A stretch of 64,000 nucleotides of DNA from Paraburkholderia sp. BL21I4N1 (GTDB taxonomy: Bacteria > Pseudomonadota > Gammaproteobacteria > Burkholderiales > Burkholderiaceae): positions 186,001-250,000 of the forward strand of contig NZ_PVEN01000012.1 of assembly GCF_002973525.1 (NCBI RefSeq), read 5' to 3'. How positions within the stretch are numbered: position 1 is the stretch's first letter; each line of letters starts with the position of its first letter. The notes beneath the pieces were generated by a model. It was not told the origin of the DNA, ran no database searches, and saw only the letters and a program-made list of their open reading frames with translations. Positions 33,310 through 41,593 of this stretch are shown in pieces. Made by a program: the position numbers and the translations under genes.

Positions 33310-34830
33310 ATGATAAGAACGGAAAACGATCTGCTTGCGAGCTTCCGGGAGCTCGTCACGCGGAAATTCGCGTCGTCGTCGCTGCTCGTGGCGGCATGCG
33401 GCGCGGTGATCGCGATCGTGATGGTCGGGTTATGCGGAATCGTGCTTTACCAGAGCCGCCAGGACACGCTCGATCACACGCGCGACACGTTGCGCGATAT
33501 CGCGCTGATCGCCGAGCGCGACATCGAGCGCAATTTCGAACTCTACGATCTGTCGCTGCAAGCCGTGGTCGACAACGTCAAGGACCCGGAGGTCATGGCG
33601 CTGTCGCCGAGAATGCGCCGCGAGGTGTTGTTCGACCGCGCGGCCAGTGCCAAATATCTGGGCTCGATCCTCGTGCTCGATGCGCACGGCACTATCCTGA
33701 TCGATTCCGGCAGCGACGTGCCGCGCCAGGGCAATTTCTCCGACAGAAAATACTTCACGATTCACCGCGACAATCCGCATATCGGCACCTATGTCAGCGA
33801 TCCTTACGAGTCGCGTTTGAGAGGCGGTTCGCCGAGCATCGCGCTGACCCGGCGCATTTCGAATCCGGACGGCTCGTTCGGCGGTATCGTGCTGCTCGCG
33901 GTCAACCTCGAATATTTCCACGCGCTGTTCGCGGGGCTTTCGCTCGGGCCGCACGGCTCGCTGTCGCTGATCGGCAAGGACGGCGTGATGGTGATGCGCC
34001 AGCCTTACGATCACAAGATCGTCGGTCGCGATATCCGTAACGCCAGCACCTTCCGTCATTTCATGGCCGCCAACGAAGGCAGTTTCGAGGACACCGCGTC
34101 GATCGACGGCGTTCGGCGCCTCTACTGGTTCCGCAACTTTCCCACCACGCCGCTCATCATCATGGCTGCCGCCGCGGAAGACGACATCTACGCGAACTGG
34201 CGCCGCCGAGCGCTGACGATCGGTTCGCTGATGGTCGTGTTCGGCTCGGTGTTCATTGGCTTGACCTCGCTACTCGGCATCCAGTTGCGGCGGCGCATGC
34301 GCGCGGAGTCGGAATTACGCCTGCTGGCGCGCACCGACGGTCTAACGGGGTTGAACAATCGCCGCAGTCTCGGCGAGATTCTCGACACGGAATGGCGCCG
34401 CGCCAAACGCAACCGCTGCATGGTGTCGCTGCTGTTCGTCGATATCGACCGCTTCAAGTCGTACAACGATACCTACGGCCACCAGGCCGGCGACGACGCG
34501 CTGGCCGCCGTGGCGCGCTGCATTACCGACAGCATCCGGCGGCCGGCGGATACCGCCGCGCGTTACGGCGGCGAGGAATTCATCGTCGTGCTGCCCGATA
34601 CGCCGCCGGAAGGCGCAACGGAGATCGCGGAGCGGATTCGCAACGCCATTTCCGAATGCGCGATCGAGCACGCCGGCAGTGAATATGGACGCGTGACGGC
34701 GAGTATCGGCGCGGTTAGCTGCGAACCGGAGCGCGATGACGAAGTCACCGCCGTAATCAAGGCCGCCGACGAGGCGCTCTACGACGCCAAGGCAAGCGGG
34801 CGCAACAAGGTGTCGCTGTCGCGTGTGTAG
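33310..34830 (+). CDS. Membrane-bound diguanylate cyclase with Cache-type sensor
   Basis: A 506-residue protein. Transmembrane helix 1 is at about residues 23-47, a periplasmic double-Cache-like sensor at 50-295, transmembrane helix 2 at 303-325, and the GGDEF domain from 340 (RTDGLTGLNNRR). GGEEF at 420-424 is the active site, and R411-P-A-D414 five residues before it is an intact inhibitory site, so product feedback is expected. ATG 33310 (MIRTEND) is preferred over an upstream start that would add an unlikely N-terminus. The ligand is unknown. Confidence 0.88.
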   Translation: MIRTENDLLASFRELVTRKFASSSLLVAACGAVIAIVMVGLCGIVLYQSRQDTLDHTRDTLRDIALIAERDIERNFELYDLSLQAVVDNVKDPEVMALSPRMRREVLFDRAASAKYLGSILVLDAHGTILIDSGSDVPRQGNFSDRKYFTIHRDNPHIGTYVSDPYESRLRGGSPSIALTRRISNPDGSFGGIVLLAVNLEYFHALFAGLSLGPHGSLSLIGKDGVMVMRQPYDHKIVGRDIRNASTFRHFMAANEGSFEDTASIDGVRRLYWFRNFPTTPLIIMAAAAEDDIYANWRRRALTIGSLMVVFGSVFIGLTSLLGIQLRRRMRAESELRLLARTDGLTGLNNRRSLGEILDTEWRRAKRNRCMVSLLFVDIDRFKSYNDTYGHQAGDDALAAVARCITDSIRRPADTAARYGGEEFIVVLPDTPPEGATEIAERIRNAISECAIEHAGSEYGRVTASIGAVSCEPERDDEVTAVIKAADEALYDAKASGRNKVSLSRV

Positions 34831-34874
34831 CGGTTGAAATTCAGGCACGCGTGACGGCACCCGGCAGCGCGCAC

Positions 34875-34895
34875 ATCCATCACATTGTGATGGAT
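34875..34895. promoter_or_regulatory. Perfect 21-bp palindrome upstream of the CatR-like gene
   Basis: ATCCATCACA and TGTGATGGAT are perfect 10-bp inverted arms around one T. It lies 45 bp after the GGDEF stop and 48 bp before the LysR ATG. It lacks a T-run, so an operator is more likely than a terminator. Confidence 0.55.
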
Positions 34896-34943
34896 AGGCG
34901 GCGACGGTGGGTCATGCGGCGCTCCTCTCCCTCAGGGACCGGC

Positions 34944-35831
34944 ATGGAACTTCGTCAGTTGCGTTACTTCATCGCGGTCGCGGAAGAAATGAACATCACG
35001 CGGGCGGCGAATCGTCTGCATATGACGCAGCCGCCGCTTAGCCGCCAGATCCAGCAGATCGAGGAAAGCGTCGGGCTGCCGCTGTTCGAACGCGGCGCGC
35101 GGCCGTTGCGGCTCACGGAAGCCGGACGGATTTTCTACGCCCAAGCCAAACGCCTCGTCGACGACGCCGACGAACTCGCGCCGCTCACCCGGCGTCTCGC
35201 GCAACTGGCCGAACGCATCGTGATTGGTTTCGTGCCGTCGACGCTATACGGCGCGCTGCCCGCCGTGATCCGCGCGTTTCGCGAGGCCGCGCCGCATATC
35301 GAGTTGTCGCTGATCGAAATGTTTACGATCGAGCAGCTCGGCGCGCTCAAGGGCGGCCGGATCGACGTGGGCTTCGGCCGTCTGCGGTTCGACGACACGC
35401 AACTGGCGCGCGAGGTACTCGTCGAGGAACGGATGATCGCCGCGCTGCCGCAGGGCCATCCGCTTGCGAGGCAGAAGAAGGCGGTGACGCTCGCCGCGCT
35501 CGCGGCGGAAACCCTGATCGTCTATCCGAGCACGCCGCGGCCGAGCTACGCGGACCAGCAACTCTCCGCGCTGCACGATCACGCGCTGGAGCCGAAAGCG
35601 ATTCACGAGGTGCGTGAACTGCAGACCGCTCTGGGCCTGGTGGCCGCGCAGGTGGGCGTGTGTCTCGTGCCGGAAAGCGTGGAAGGCTTGCGCGCGCATG
35701 GCGTGGTGTATCGACCGATTCCGGCGGCCAACGTGGTCTCGCCCATCATCATGAGCCGCCGCCTGCAGGACGAATCGCCGGCGACCACGCTGCTCTGTTC
35801 GCTTGCGCGCGAACTGTTCAGAAAGGGCTGA
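34944..35831 (+). CDS. catR: BenM/CatR-like LysR regulator
   Basis: A 295-residue LysR protein closely patterned on BenM/CatM/CatR: MELRQLRYFIAVAEEMNITRAANRL at the start, then TQPPLSRQIQQIEE, VGFGRLRFDD, YPSTPRPSYAD and EVRELQTALGLVAAQVG, all at the positions seen in BenM. ATG 34944 is chosen for this alignment. Such proteins bind cis,cis-muconate and activate catabolic promoters. It is 5 kb from catB, separated by the ABC operon and a GGDEF gene, but the catB promoter carries the matching ATAC-N7-GTAT site. BenM and CatR are not separable by eye. Confidence 0.8.
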   Translation: MELRQLRYFIAVAEEMNITRAANRLHMTQPPLSRQIQQIEESVGLPLFERGARPLRLTEAGRIFYAQAKRLVDDADELAPLTRRLAQLAERIVIGFVPSTLYGALPAVIRAFREAAPHIELSLIEMFTIEQLGALKGGRIDVGFGRLRFDDTQLAREVLVEERMIAALPQGHPLARQKKAVTLAALAAETLIVYPSTPRPSYADQQLSALHDHALEPKAIHEVRELQTALGLVAAQVGVCLVPESVEGLRAHGVVYRPIPAANVVSPIIMSRRLQDESPATTLLCSLARELFRKG

Positions 35832-35885
35832 GGCGACGTTCGCGTCACAAGGTGGACCAAGCCAACGCCCTGCAGCGCCCGTCGT

Positions 35886-37049
35886 CTAGAAGGTGCGGAT
35901 TGCCGATGACGTGTGAGCTCGCTTGCCGCCGGGAGCCGGTTCAAGCGGTTCGATTTCATCCGCGCCGAAGAAGAAGCGCTGCCCGGGCATGTGCGGCATG
36001 CGAACGTCTTTGGCCGGGCCATCGTCGAACATCACGGCGACGTGCACATGATCGTCGGCATCGCGTTCGATCGATTCGACGGTCGCGATCATGCCGCTCA
36101 GCGCGATATCGAAGATATCCGCACGGCCGCGCGGCCGCAGACGCACCTGATCGCCGACGTGGACCTCGCCGCCCGCCACCCGCACACACGCAAGCGACGG
36201 CCGCGCGTCGTACAGCGCGCCGGCGCGGTCCGGTTCGAGACGGGGGAAGTCGTCGAGCGCAACCGGCGCGGCAAGCATCGTGTCGCGGCGTTGCTCGTCG
36301 CCGATCAGCACCGGCCAGACGCCGATGTTGCGACACGCGGCCGAGCATGCGGCCAGTTCGTCCGGCGGATAGCGCGACGAGAGCCACGTGCCGCGCTCGA
36401 TCGTGAGCACCGTGTGACACGCCATCAGCGCATGCAGCGACGCCGTATCGTGCGACATGCCGCGAACGTGATCGAGCCGCGTTTCGTTGACGATGCGAGC
36501 CCTCAGCCGGTAAATACTGTCGGCCACGCGCGATACGCTCAATTCGACCCGCCCTTGCAACACCGCGCCATGCACGGCGCCCAGCCGGTCCGCGAGCGGT
36601 GCCAGTTCGCCGGAAGCGTCGAACGAAAAGGCAATCTCCCGCGCGGATGCCAGCATGTCGCCGAGCAACAGCACAGGCACCGCGATATGACGTTCGAGCG
36701 CGTCCTGTCGCGGCATATCGCGCCGTCCGTCGAGATCGGGCACGGGCACCGCGCGCCACCCGGGTTCGCCCGACGCGGGCCGTGGCGCCGCGTTTTCCGC
36801 CGCCGGCGCAATCCGCTCGACGATCTGCAAGAAGGCCGGCCGCACCGCCACGCGCGTCTGCTCGCTACCGCGCAGCAGGCATTCGCTTTGCGCCACCCAG
36901 GGATCGTTGCCGGAAACCTCGGCATAGGCGCGCGGGTACACGCCGCCAAGGGGCCAGCGCTGACGGTTTTTCAACGCGCCCCGCCGCGATGACTCCGGCA
37001 GAAAGCCGTCGTACAGCACCGTCTGGACCACGCTTTCGACCGCGTTCAC
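35886..37049 (-). CDS. Uncharacterised protein, possibly of a hydrogenase-cluster-associated family
   Basis: A 387-residue soluble protein. GTG 37049 is chosen because AGGA in CGGAGGACATATC sits just before it. The N-terminus (VQTVLYDGFLPESSRRGALK, then NRQRWPLGGVYP) and a C-terminal beta-rich block (ADIFDIALSGMIATVESIE ... FFFGADEIEPLEP) resemble, from memory, conserved hypothetical proteins encoded beside high-affinity [NiFe]-hydrogenase genes. I cannot verify this. No hydrogenase gene is in the window. It has no signal peptide or membrane helix. It is convergent with the CatR-like gene. Confidence 0.5.
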   Translation of the reverse strand: MNAVESVVQTVLYDGFLPESSRRGALKNRQRWPLGGVYPRAYAEVSGNDPWVAQSECLLRGSEQTRVAVRPAFLQIVERIAPAAENAAPRPASGEPGWRAVPVPDLDGRRDMPRQDALERHIAVPVLLLGDMLASAREIAFSFDASGELAPLADRLGAVHGAVLQGRVELSVSRVADSIYRLRARIVNETRLDHVRGMSHDTASLHALMACHTVLTIERGTWLSSRYPPDELAACSAACRNIGVWPVLIGDEQRRDTMLAAPVALDDFPRLEPDRAGALYDARPSLACVRVAGGEVHVGDQVRLRPRGRADIFDIALSGMIATVESIERDADDHVHVAVMFDDGPAKDVRMPHMPGQRFFFGADEIEPLEPAPGGKRAHTSSAIRTF

Positions 37050-37263
37050 GATATGTCCTCCGAGGCCGCCGACCCGTATGCGAACCGACCCTGCCGGTCG
37101 GCGCGCCACAGGGATCGACTGGCACGCGGCGGCATCCGCACGCGCCTTCGCCGTGCTTCACGTGTCTTTTGATAATAGTACGTTTCGCACGCTTCGCGAG
37201 GCCCCGGACCATCGTGCGCCGCGGCATCGCGCGAACGACGCCGCAGCGCTTTACCGCGGCCGC

Positions 37264-37644
37264 TTACTTCACATTGAAGCCGTAGTCGCCGTGCGTGCGA
37301 TGGCCGTCGTCGGCCACCGCCACCCAGTGCACCGTGTAGTGACCGGCGGCGAGCGTCGGCAACGGCACCGCGATCGCCGCAGCCTGCTGCGCGTCGACCG
37401 CGGACTTCGCCGTGTTGACCTGCTTGCCGGCCGCGTCGGTGACCGTCAGCGAACTGAAGGCCGGCTCCAGCGGGCCGTCGAAAATCACCCGCACCTGCGC
37501 GGGCGAGGCCACCGTCGCGCCCGCGCCTGGTTCCTGCTTCTGCGGAAACACATGCGCAAACGCAGCGCTTGCAAATGCGAGGCCGGCCACGAGCGTGGTC
37601 AATTTCGCGGTTTTGTATGCGCCTGGCAGTCGATCGTTTTTCAT
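37264..37644 (-). CDS. copC: CopC-type periplasmic copper-binding protein
   Basis: A 126-residue protein with a Sec signal cleaved after AAFA, leaving His31 as residue 1 of the mature protein. The CopC/YobA beta-barrel follows (VRVIFDGPLEPAFSSLTVTD) and ends with ADDGHRTHGDYGF. An N-terminal His with a later Asp and His is the Cu(II) site of CopC proteins. The Met-rich Cu(I) site is absent, as in many short CopC forms. It is downstream of a DUF2946 gene and a beta-barrel gene, which suggests a copper locus. No copD is adjacent. Confidence 0.85.
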   Translation of the reverse strand: MKNDRLPGAYKTAKLTTLVAGLAFASAAFAHVFPQKQEPGAGATVASPAQVRVIFDGPLEPAFSSLTVTDAAGKQVNTAKSAVDAQQAAAIAVPLPTLAAGHYTVHWVAVADDGHRTHGDYGFNVK

Positions 37645-37677
37645 CGTGCTTCTCCTGCGTGACTGAAGTTATCGAGG

Positions 37678-38601
37678 TTACTGAAACAGCGGTTTGCCGA
37701 TCGTGGTCGGCGCGACGTCGTCGAGGAACACGTGGGCCTGCACCAGAATGCCCACATGCGATCCGCTGGCGCGGTTGATCGGGATCTGCGCTTCCACACC
37801 GAACTGACCGTAACGGTTGATCCAGATGAAACCCGGATTGACCGTGCCGGTGGTTTGCCCCTGGCTGCGCGACAGCGGGACCTCCACCAGCGGAATCAGA
37901 TTCGACAGCGGCTGCGGCAGGCCGACATCGTGTACGTGCTGCTGGAGGTACGGCAGGCTGTACTGGAACGTGAAGCCGTAGTTGAACGCGTTCGGTTGCC
38001 CCGCGCCGGTGGTGAGGGCCGGACCCGCCTCGCCGGTGATCGCGATCGGGCGCAGATACGCCAGCGCGTCGGGCAGATCGCCCATGCCCTTGCCCGCGTA
38101 GACGGTCGGCGAAATGGTCGAGAAGTTGTCGCCGATCGCGCGGCTGCCGGTGCCGCCGAGGTCCGCATCCACCCCGACCGAGGTCATGAACTCGTGGGCG
38201 TCGTTGACGTACAGCATGTACTTCAGGCCGACCCCGAAATTGTCGAAGCCGCGCGCGGTCGGATTGTTCTGCATCACGTAACTACCGTTGACGGACACCG
38301 CGAGGCGCGGCGTGATCAGCTTGTCGTACTCGACGTTGAAGGTGTTGATGCTCTGATCGCCGTTGTCGCCGGGCACGCGTTGGTGGCCGTACTGGAAGTC
38401 GGCTTCATCGCCGACGCCGGGATCGTCGACGGCCATGGTCGCCGGAAAGACACGGTCGCCGGCAATGGCATGGGCGTGAGCTGGCGACGGTGCACCGAGC
38501 AGAACGCTCGTGGCGGCCGCGATGAGCGAGGCGGCGCGCAGCGGGCGACCGCTGCGCGGTTGGCGCGTTGCGCGTGTTTTGCGCGTGGTGGGGGTCGGCA
38601 T
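37678..38601 (-). CDS. Outer-membrane beta-barrel protein in copper-type locus
   Basis: A 307-residue exported protein. The signal peptide follows a basic Thr/Arg-rich start and ends at AHA (SPAHAHAIAGDR). The mature part consists of alternating amphipathic strands (INTFNVEYDKLITPRLAVSV, GFDNFGVGLKYMLY, and a terminal GILVQAHVFLDD), as in the MetA-pathway/phenol-degradation barrel family often annotated 'transporter'. It lies 33 bp before copC and after the DUF2946 gene. A role in metal or small-molecule passage is inferred from context only. Confidence 0.72.
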   Translation of the reverse strand: MPTPTTRKTRATRQPRSGRPLRAASLIAAATSVLLGAPSPAHAHAIAGDRVFPATMAVDDPGVGDEADFQYGHQRVPGDNGDQSINTFNVEYDKLITPRLAVSVNGSYVMQNNPTARGFDNFGVGLKYMLYVNDAHEFMTSVGVDADLGGTGSRAIGDNFSTISPTVYAGKGMGDLPDALAYLRPIAITGEAGPALTTGAGQPNAFNYGFTFQYSLPYLQQHVHDVGLPQPLSNLIPLVEVPLSRSQGQTTGTVNPGFIWINRYGQFGVEAQIPINRASGSHVGILVQAHVFLDDVAPTTIGKPLFQ

Positions 38602-38707
38602 GGTTCATCCTGTTTCATGGGTCGTGACGAGGCCGGCGCGCAGCGTCGAACCGACGTGCGGCGGCCGTCGCGCTGCGTCTGGACGCATCGCGACGTGATG
38701 ACTTGAA

Positions 38708-39136
38708 TCAGGCGTTGAACGGCGGCGCGCGGGGCTGCGCGAATGTGAGCGGCTCGACGCGGCGAACGCTCTCGAAGCGGGTGGCGATGGTGTGCTGGCG
38801 AGCCCGCACGGCGACCGTGAAGAGCGTCCCGACACTCGGTACGGCCGGCATGTGAGCCAGCAGGCTGCAGTAGCCGCAGGCGTCGCCGTCGGACATCGAC
38901 GTGTGCGGCGGGTGTTGGCTGGGGTCGATTGGGGCGGAGGCGTGCTGCGTGGACGACATGGCATGCATTGAAGCCATCGGCATGGACGCCATCGATGCCA
39001 TCATGCAATGCTCGGGCATCCTGCCTGCCGCTGCGCCGCGCGCGGCGAGCGTATGCGAGATCGTCGGCGCGAGCGTGGCCATCAGGATCGCCAACAATCC
39101 CAGCCAACTGCCGATCTTCCGATAGAAACGACTCAA
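38708..39136 (-). CDS. DUF2946-type Met/His-rich exported protein
   Basis: A 142-residue protein with an N-terminal signal/anchor (GSWLGLLAILMATLAPTIS). It continues with a Met/His-rich segment (MPEHCMMASMASMPMASMHA) and DACGYCSLLAHM, whose CxxC pair is the DUF2946 hallmark. Met, His and Cys clusters suit Cu(I)/Cu(II) binding. It heads the minus-strand order DUF2946, beta-barrel, copC, which recurs in betaproteobacterial copper loci as far as I recall. Confidence 0.78.
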   Translation of the reverse strand: MSRFYRKIGSWLGLLAILMATLAPTISHTLAARGAAAGRMPEHCMMASMASMPMASMHAMSSTQHASAPIDPSQHPPHTSMSDGDACGYCSLLAHMPAVPSVGTLFTVAVRARQHTIATRFESVRRVEPLTFAQPRAPPFNA

Positions 39137-39343
39137 GATACGCCCGACGACACGATGACAAGCTATCGCGAATTATGCCATGGCCTCCCCCGTCGGCCGA
39201 CCTCCCCAGGCGCCGTGATGCCGGATATTTGCCCCCCCCGGCAGGTTCTTCCGGCCACCCGGTCAATAGAGCAAACTGCCGACGGCAAACCCCTGACAGA
39301 CAGGGGACAATGCGGTCATCCCGGCTCCCGGCACGGAGTGTTC

Positions 39344-40696
39344 ATGAAAGCGCAGCGCCCGCCTTCCCCGTCCTTTCCCGACGATCACCCGCATGCCGAG
39401 TGGCGCGATCACACGCTCTCCTACGTGATCGTGGCCGCGCTCATCATCCTGCTGGTGACGCTGGGCGTCTGGCTGATCGATCCGGCGCCGCCGAAAACCA
39501 TCACGATGAGCGCGGGTCCGCACGACAGTTCGTTCGTCGTCGCCGCCGATCAGTACCGGAAAATCCTCGCCCGCAACGGCATCAAGCTGAACGTGCTGGA
39601 GTCGGACGGCTCGGTGCAGAACCTGCGGCGTCTGCTGGACCCGAAGCAGCATGTCGACGTCGCGCTCGTGCAGGGCGGCGTCGCCGACGGCTCCGACACG
39701 TCCTCGCTGATGTCGCTCGGCAGCGTGTTCTACATTCCGGTGGTGGTGTTCTATCGCGGCTCCGGCGTGAGCGAGCTTTCACAACTGGAAGGCAAGCGGA
39801 TCGCGGTGGGTCGCGAAGGTAGCGGCACACGCATGCTGGCGCTCAAACTGCTGGACGCGAACGGCATTGAACCCGGCGGCAGCACGGTGCTGGTGCCGAG
39901 CGACGGCATGCAAGCCGCCACCCAACTGGTGGCGGGCGAGGTCGACGCGGCGATTCTGAACGGCGATTCGGCCACCCGTGGGCTGATGCTGCGCCTGCTG
40001 AAAGTGCCCGGCGTCTCGGTGATGAATTTCGACGAGGCTGCCGCCTATACGCGTCTCTTCCCGTATCTGGACGAGATCGATCTGCCACCCGGCGTGCTGG
40101 ATCTGAAACACCGGATTCCGCCCGAGACCGTGCATCTGATCAGCCCGACGGTGGAACTGGTGGCGCGCACCAGCCTGCATCCGGCGATCTCCGATCTGCT
40201 GATCGAAGCCGCGCAGGAAGTGCACGGCATGCCGGGGCTGTTGCAACACGCGGGAGAGTTTCCGAATCCGGTGGCGCGCGAATATCAGATCAGCGAAGAC
40301 GCGCAGCGCTACTACAAGACCGGCAAGAGCTTTCTATACCGCACGCTGCCGTTCTGGCTGGCGAGTATCGGCGACCGCACGCTGGTGTTGCTGCTGCCGA
40401 TGGCCGTGCTGTTGTTCCCCGCGATGCGGCTGATTCCGGCGCTGTACCGGTGGCGGGTGCGCTCGCGCATCTATCGGTATTACGGGTCGCTGATTGCGAT
40501 TGAACGCGGCGCGCTCGCCGATTTGACCGATGCGGAACGACAACGTCTATTCGTTGAGCTGGATCAAATCGAGGCGTCGCTGAACCGGCTGCGTATGCCG
40601 CTTGCTTATGCGGATGCGTTTTATGTGCTGCGGGAGCACGTCGGCTTCGTGCGCGGCCGGCTGGCGGCCGCGGCGCGGGAGCACAGCCACCCCTAG
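39344..40696 (+). CDS. TAXI-family solute-binding protein, membrane anchored
   Basis: A 450-residue protein. A cytoplasmic N-terminus and one transmembrane helix (about residues 26-47) are followed by a TAXI-type binding domain (ITMSAGPHDSSFVVAADQY, DVALVQGGVAD, KRIAVGREGSGTR). A second transmembrane helix lies at about 343-362, with a cytoplasmic helical tail of about 90 residues. Soluble TAXI proteins feed TRAP transporters, but no TRAP permease is nearby. The anchored two-helix form may therefore act as a sensor or use a permease elsewhere. ATG 39344 follows a 207-bp intergenic region that contains an 8-C run. Confidence 0.82.
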   Translation: MKAQRPPSPSFPDDHPHAEWRDHTLSYVIVAALIILLVTLGVWLIDPAPPKTITMSAGPHDSSFVVAADQYRKILARNGIKLNVLESDGSVQNLRRLLDPKQHVDVALVQGGVADGSDTSSLMSLGSVFYIPVVVFYRGSGVSELSQLEGKRIAVGREGSGTRMLALKLLDANGIEPGGSTVLVPSDGMQAATQLVAGEVDAAILNGDSATRGLMLRLLKVPGVSVMNFDEAAAYTRLFPYLDEIDLPPGVLDLKHRIPPETVHLISPTVELVARTSLHPAISDLLIEAAQEVHGMPGLLQHAGEFPNPVAREYQISEDAQRYYKTGKSFLYRTLPFWLASIGDRTLVLLLPMAVLLFPAMRLIPALYRWRVRSRIYRYYGSLIAIERGALADLTDAERQRLFVELDQIEASLNRLRMPLAYADAFYVLREHVGFVRGRLAAAAREHSHP

Positions 40697-40717
40697 GCGG
40701 GGTGGCGTGAGCTTTTT
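40686..40717 (+). terminator. Hairpin containing the TAXI stop codon
   Basis: GCCACCCC / GGGGTGGC form an 8-bp stem whose 5-nt loop begins with the TAG stop codon (40694-40696). Five T residues follow six nt after the stem. This is a plausible terminator for the TAXI gene, overlapping its coding end. Confidence 0.6.
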
Positions 40718-41483
40718 ATGCAGCTGGCGTGGCCGGCGGGGTGTCGGCTGCGGGCGTCGGCTCGGCTGCGGGTGTCGGTTCGGCGGCCGGTTCCGCCGCT
40801 TCGGCAACCGGTTCGTGATGGACCGCTGTGTCTGCCGCGCCGGCTGGCGGCGCGCTGTCGGCGCTAACTTCGGCCGCAGCCGCTGCCGCCGCCTTCTGCG
40901 CCCCGCGATTCGCGCGATGCGCTTGCAGGCGCTGCGCGCCCGCCGCTTCCTGCGCGCTCACCGTGCCGGCTTCACCGCCCGTCAGATCCACCCGTGCCGC
41001 GCCTTCGACGAGACACTTCCAGTAGCGGCTGCCACGGCACCACGTCTTGATCGCGTCGCGCAATTCGGCTTCGCTCAGCGACAGCTCTTTCGAGTGGACC
41101 ACGAGGTCCTCGAAAATGCCCACTTTCAGCGGCAGCTTCGGCGCCGGGTTCTTCGGGAACGCATTCGGAAAACGCTTCTGCAGACGGCCGATCGATTTCA
41201 CCACCGGGTCCACCGGCTTCGCATCCGCCGGCCTGGCGTGCGCGGACGGCCGCGCGCGCGCCGGCGCCTGGGCGTTCGCCTCCGCATTGGCGTTCGGCGC
41301 AGCGTCGGGCGCGTGACGGCGCGGCGGCTGCGCAGGCTTCGCGTGATGCCGTTCGCCAGCCTGGGCAGCGGGCTTCGCGCCAGGCCTGGAACCACGCTTT
41401 GCATCCGGCTTGGCGGCAGGCGCCGCTTCGGCTCGCGCCGCGGCCAGTTGCTTCTTCAGTTCGGCAAGTTGTTCGAAACCCAT
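40716..41483 (-). CDS. proQ: ProQ/FinO-family RNA chaperone
   Basis: A 255-residue RNA-binding protein. The ProQ/FinO domain occupies about residues 92-185 (VVKSIGRLQKRFPNAFPKNP, PLKVGIFEDL, IKTWCRGSRYWKCLV). It is flanked by low-complexity basic Ala/Pro-rich arms typical of beta-proteobacterial ProQ homologues. Such proteins bind structured sRNAs and mRNA 3' ends. ATG 41483 gives the natural MGFEQLAELKKQLAA start; the upstream frame is spurious. It follows the histidine kinase by 110 bp on the same strand but is probably transcribed separately. Confidence 0.88.
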   Translation of the reverse strand: MGFEQLAELKKQLAAARAEAAPAAKPDAKRGSRPGAKPAAQAGERHHAKPAQPPRRHAPDAAPNANAEANAQAPARARPSAHARPADAKPVDPVVKSIGRLQKRFPNAFPKNPAPKLPLKVGIFEDLVVHSKELSLSEAELRDAIKTWCRGSRYWKCLVEGAARVDLTGGEAGTVSAQEAAGAQRLQAHRANRGAQKAAAAAAAEVSADSAPPAGAADTAVHHEPVAEAAEPAAEPTPAAEPTPAADTPPATPAA

Positions 41484-41593
41484 AGCGCACAATCGATCGA
41501 GAAAGACGAGATTGTAGCAGCGTGTGGAAACCCGCTCGTGACAACGCTCAGCGGTTGGTACACACGGCCTGCGGACAGGTCGGTCCGGCACCC

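Noticed and set aside
39232..39239. Run of eight C residues, possible phase-variation tract
   Set aside because: It is intergenic, more than 100 bp before the TAXI start, and not inside any promoter element I can identify. Eight Cs are not rare in this composition.
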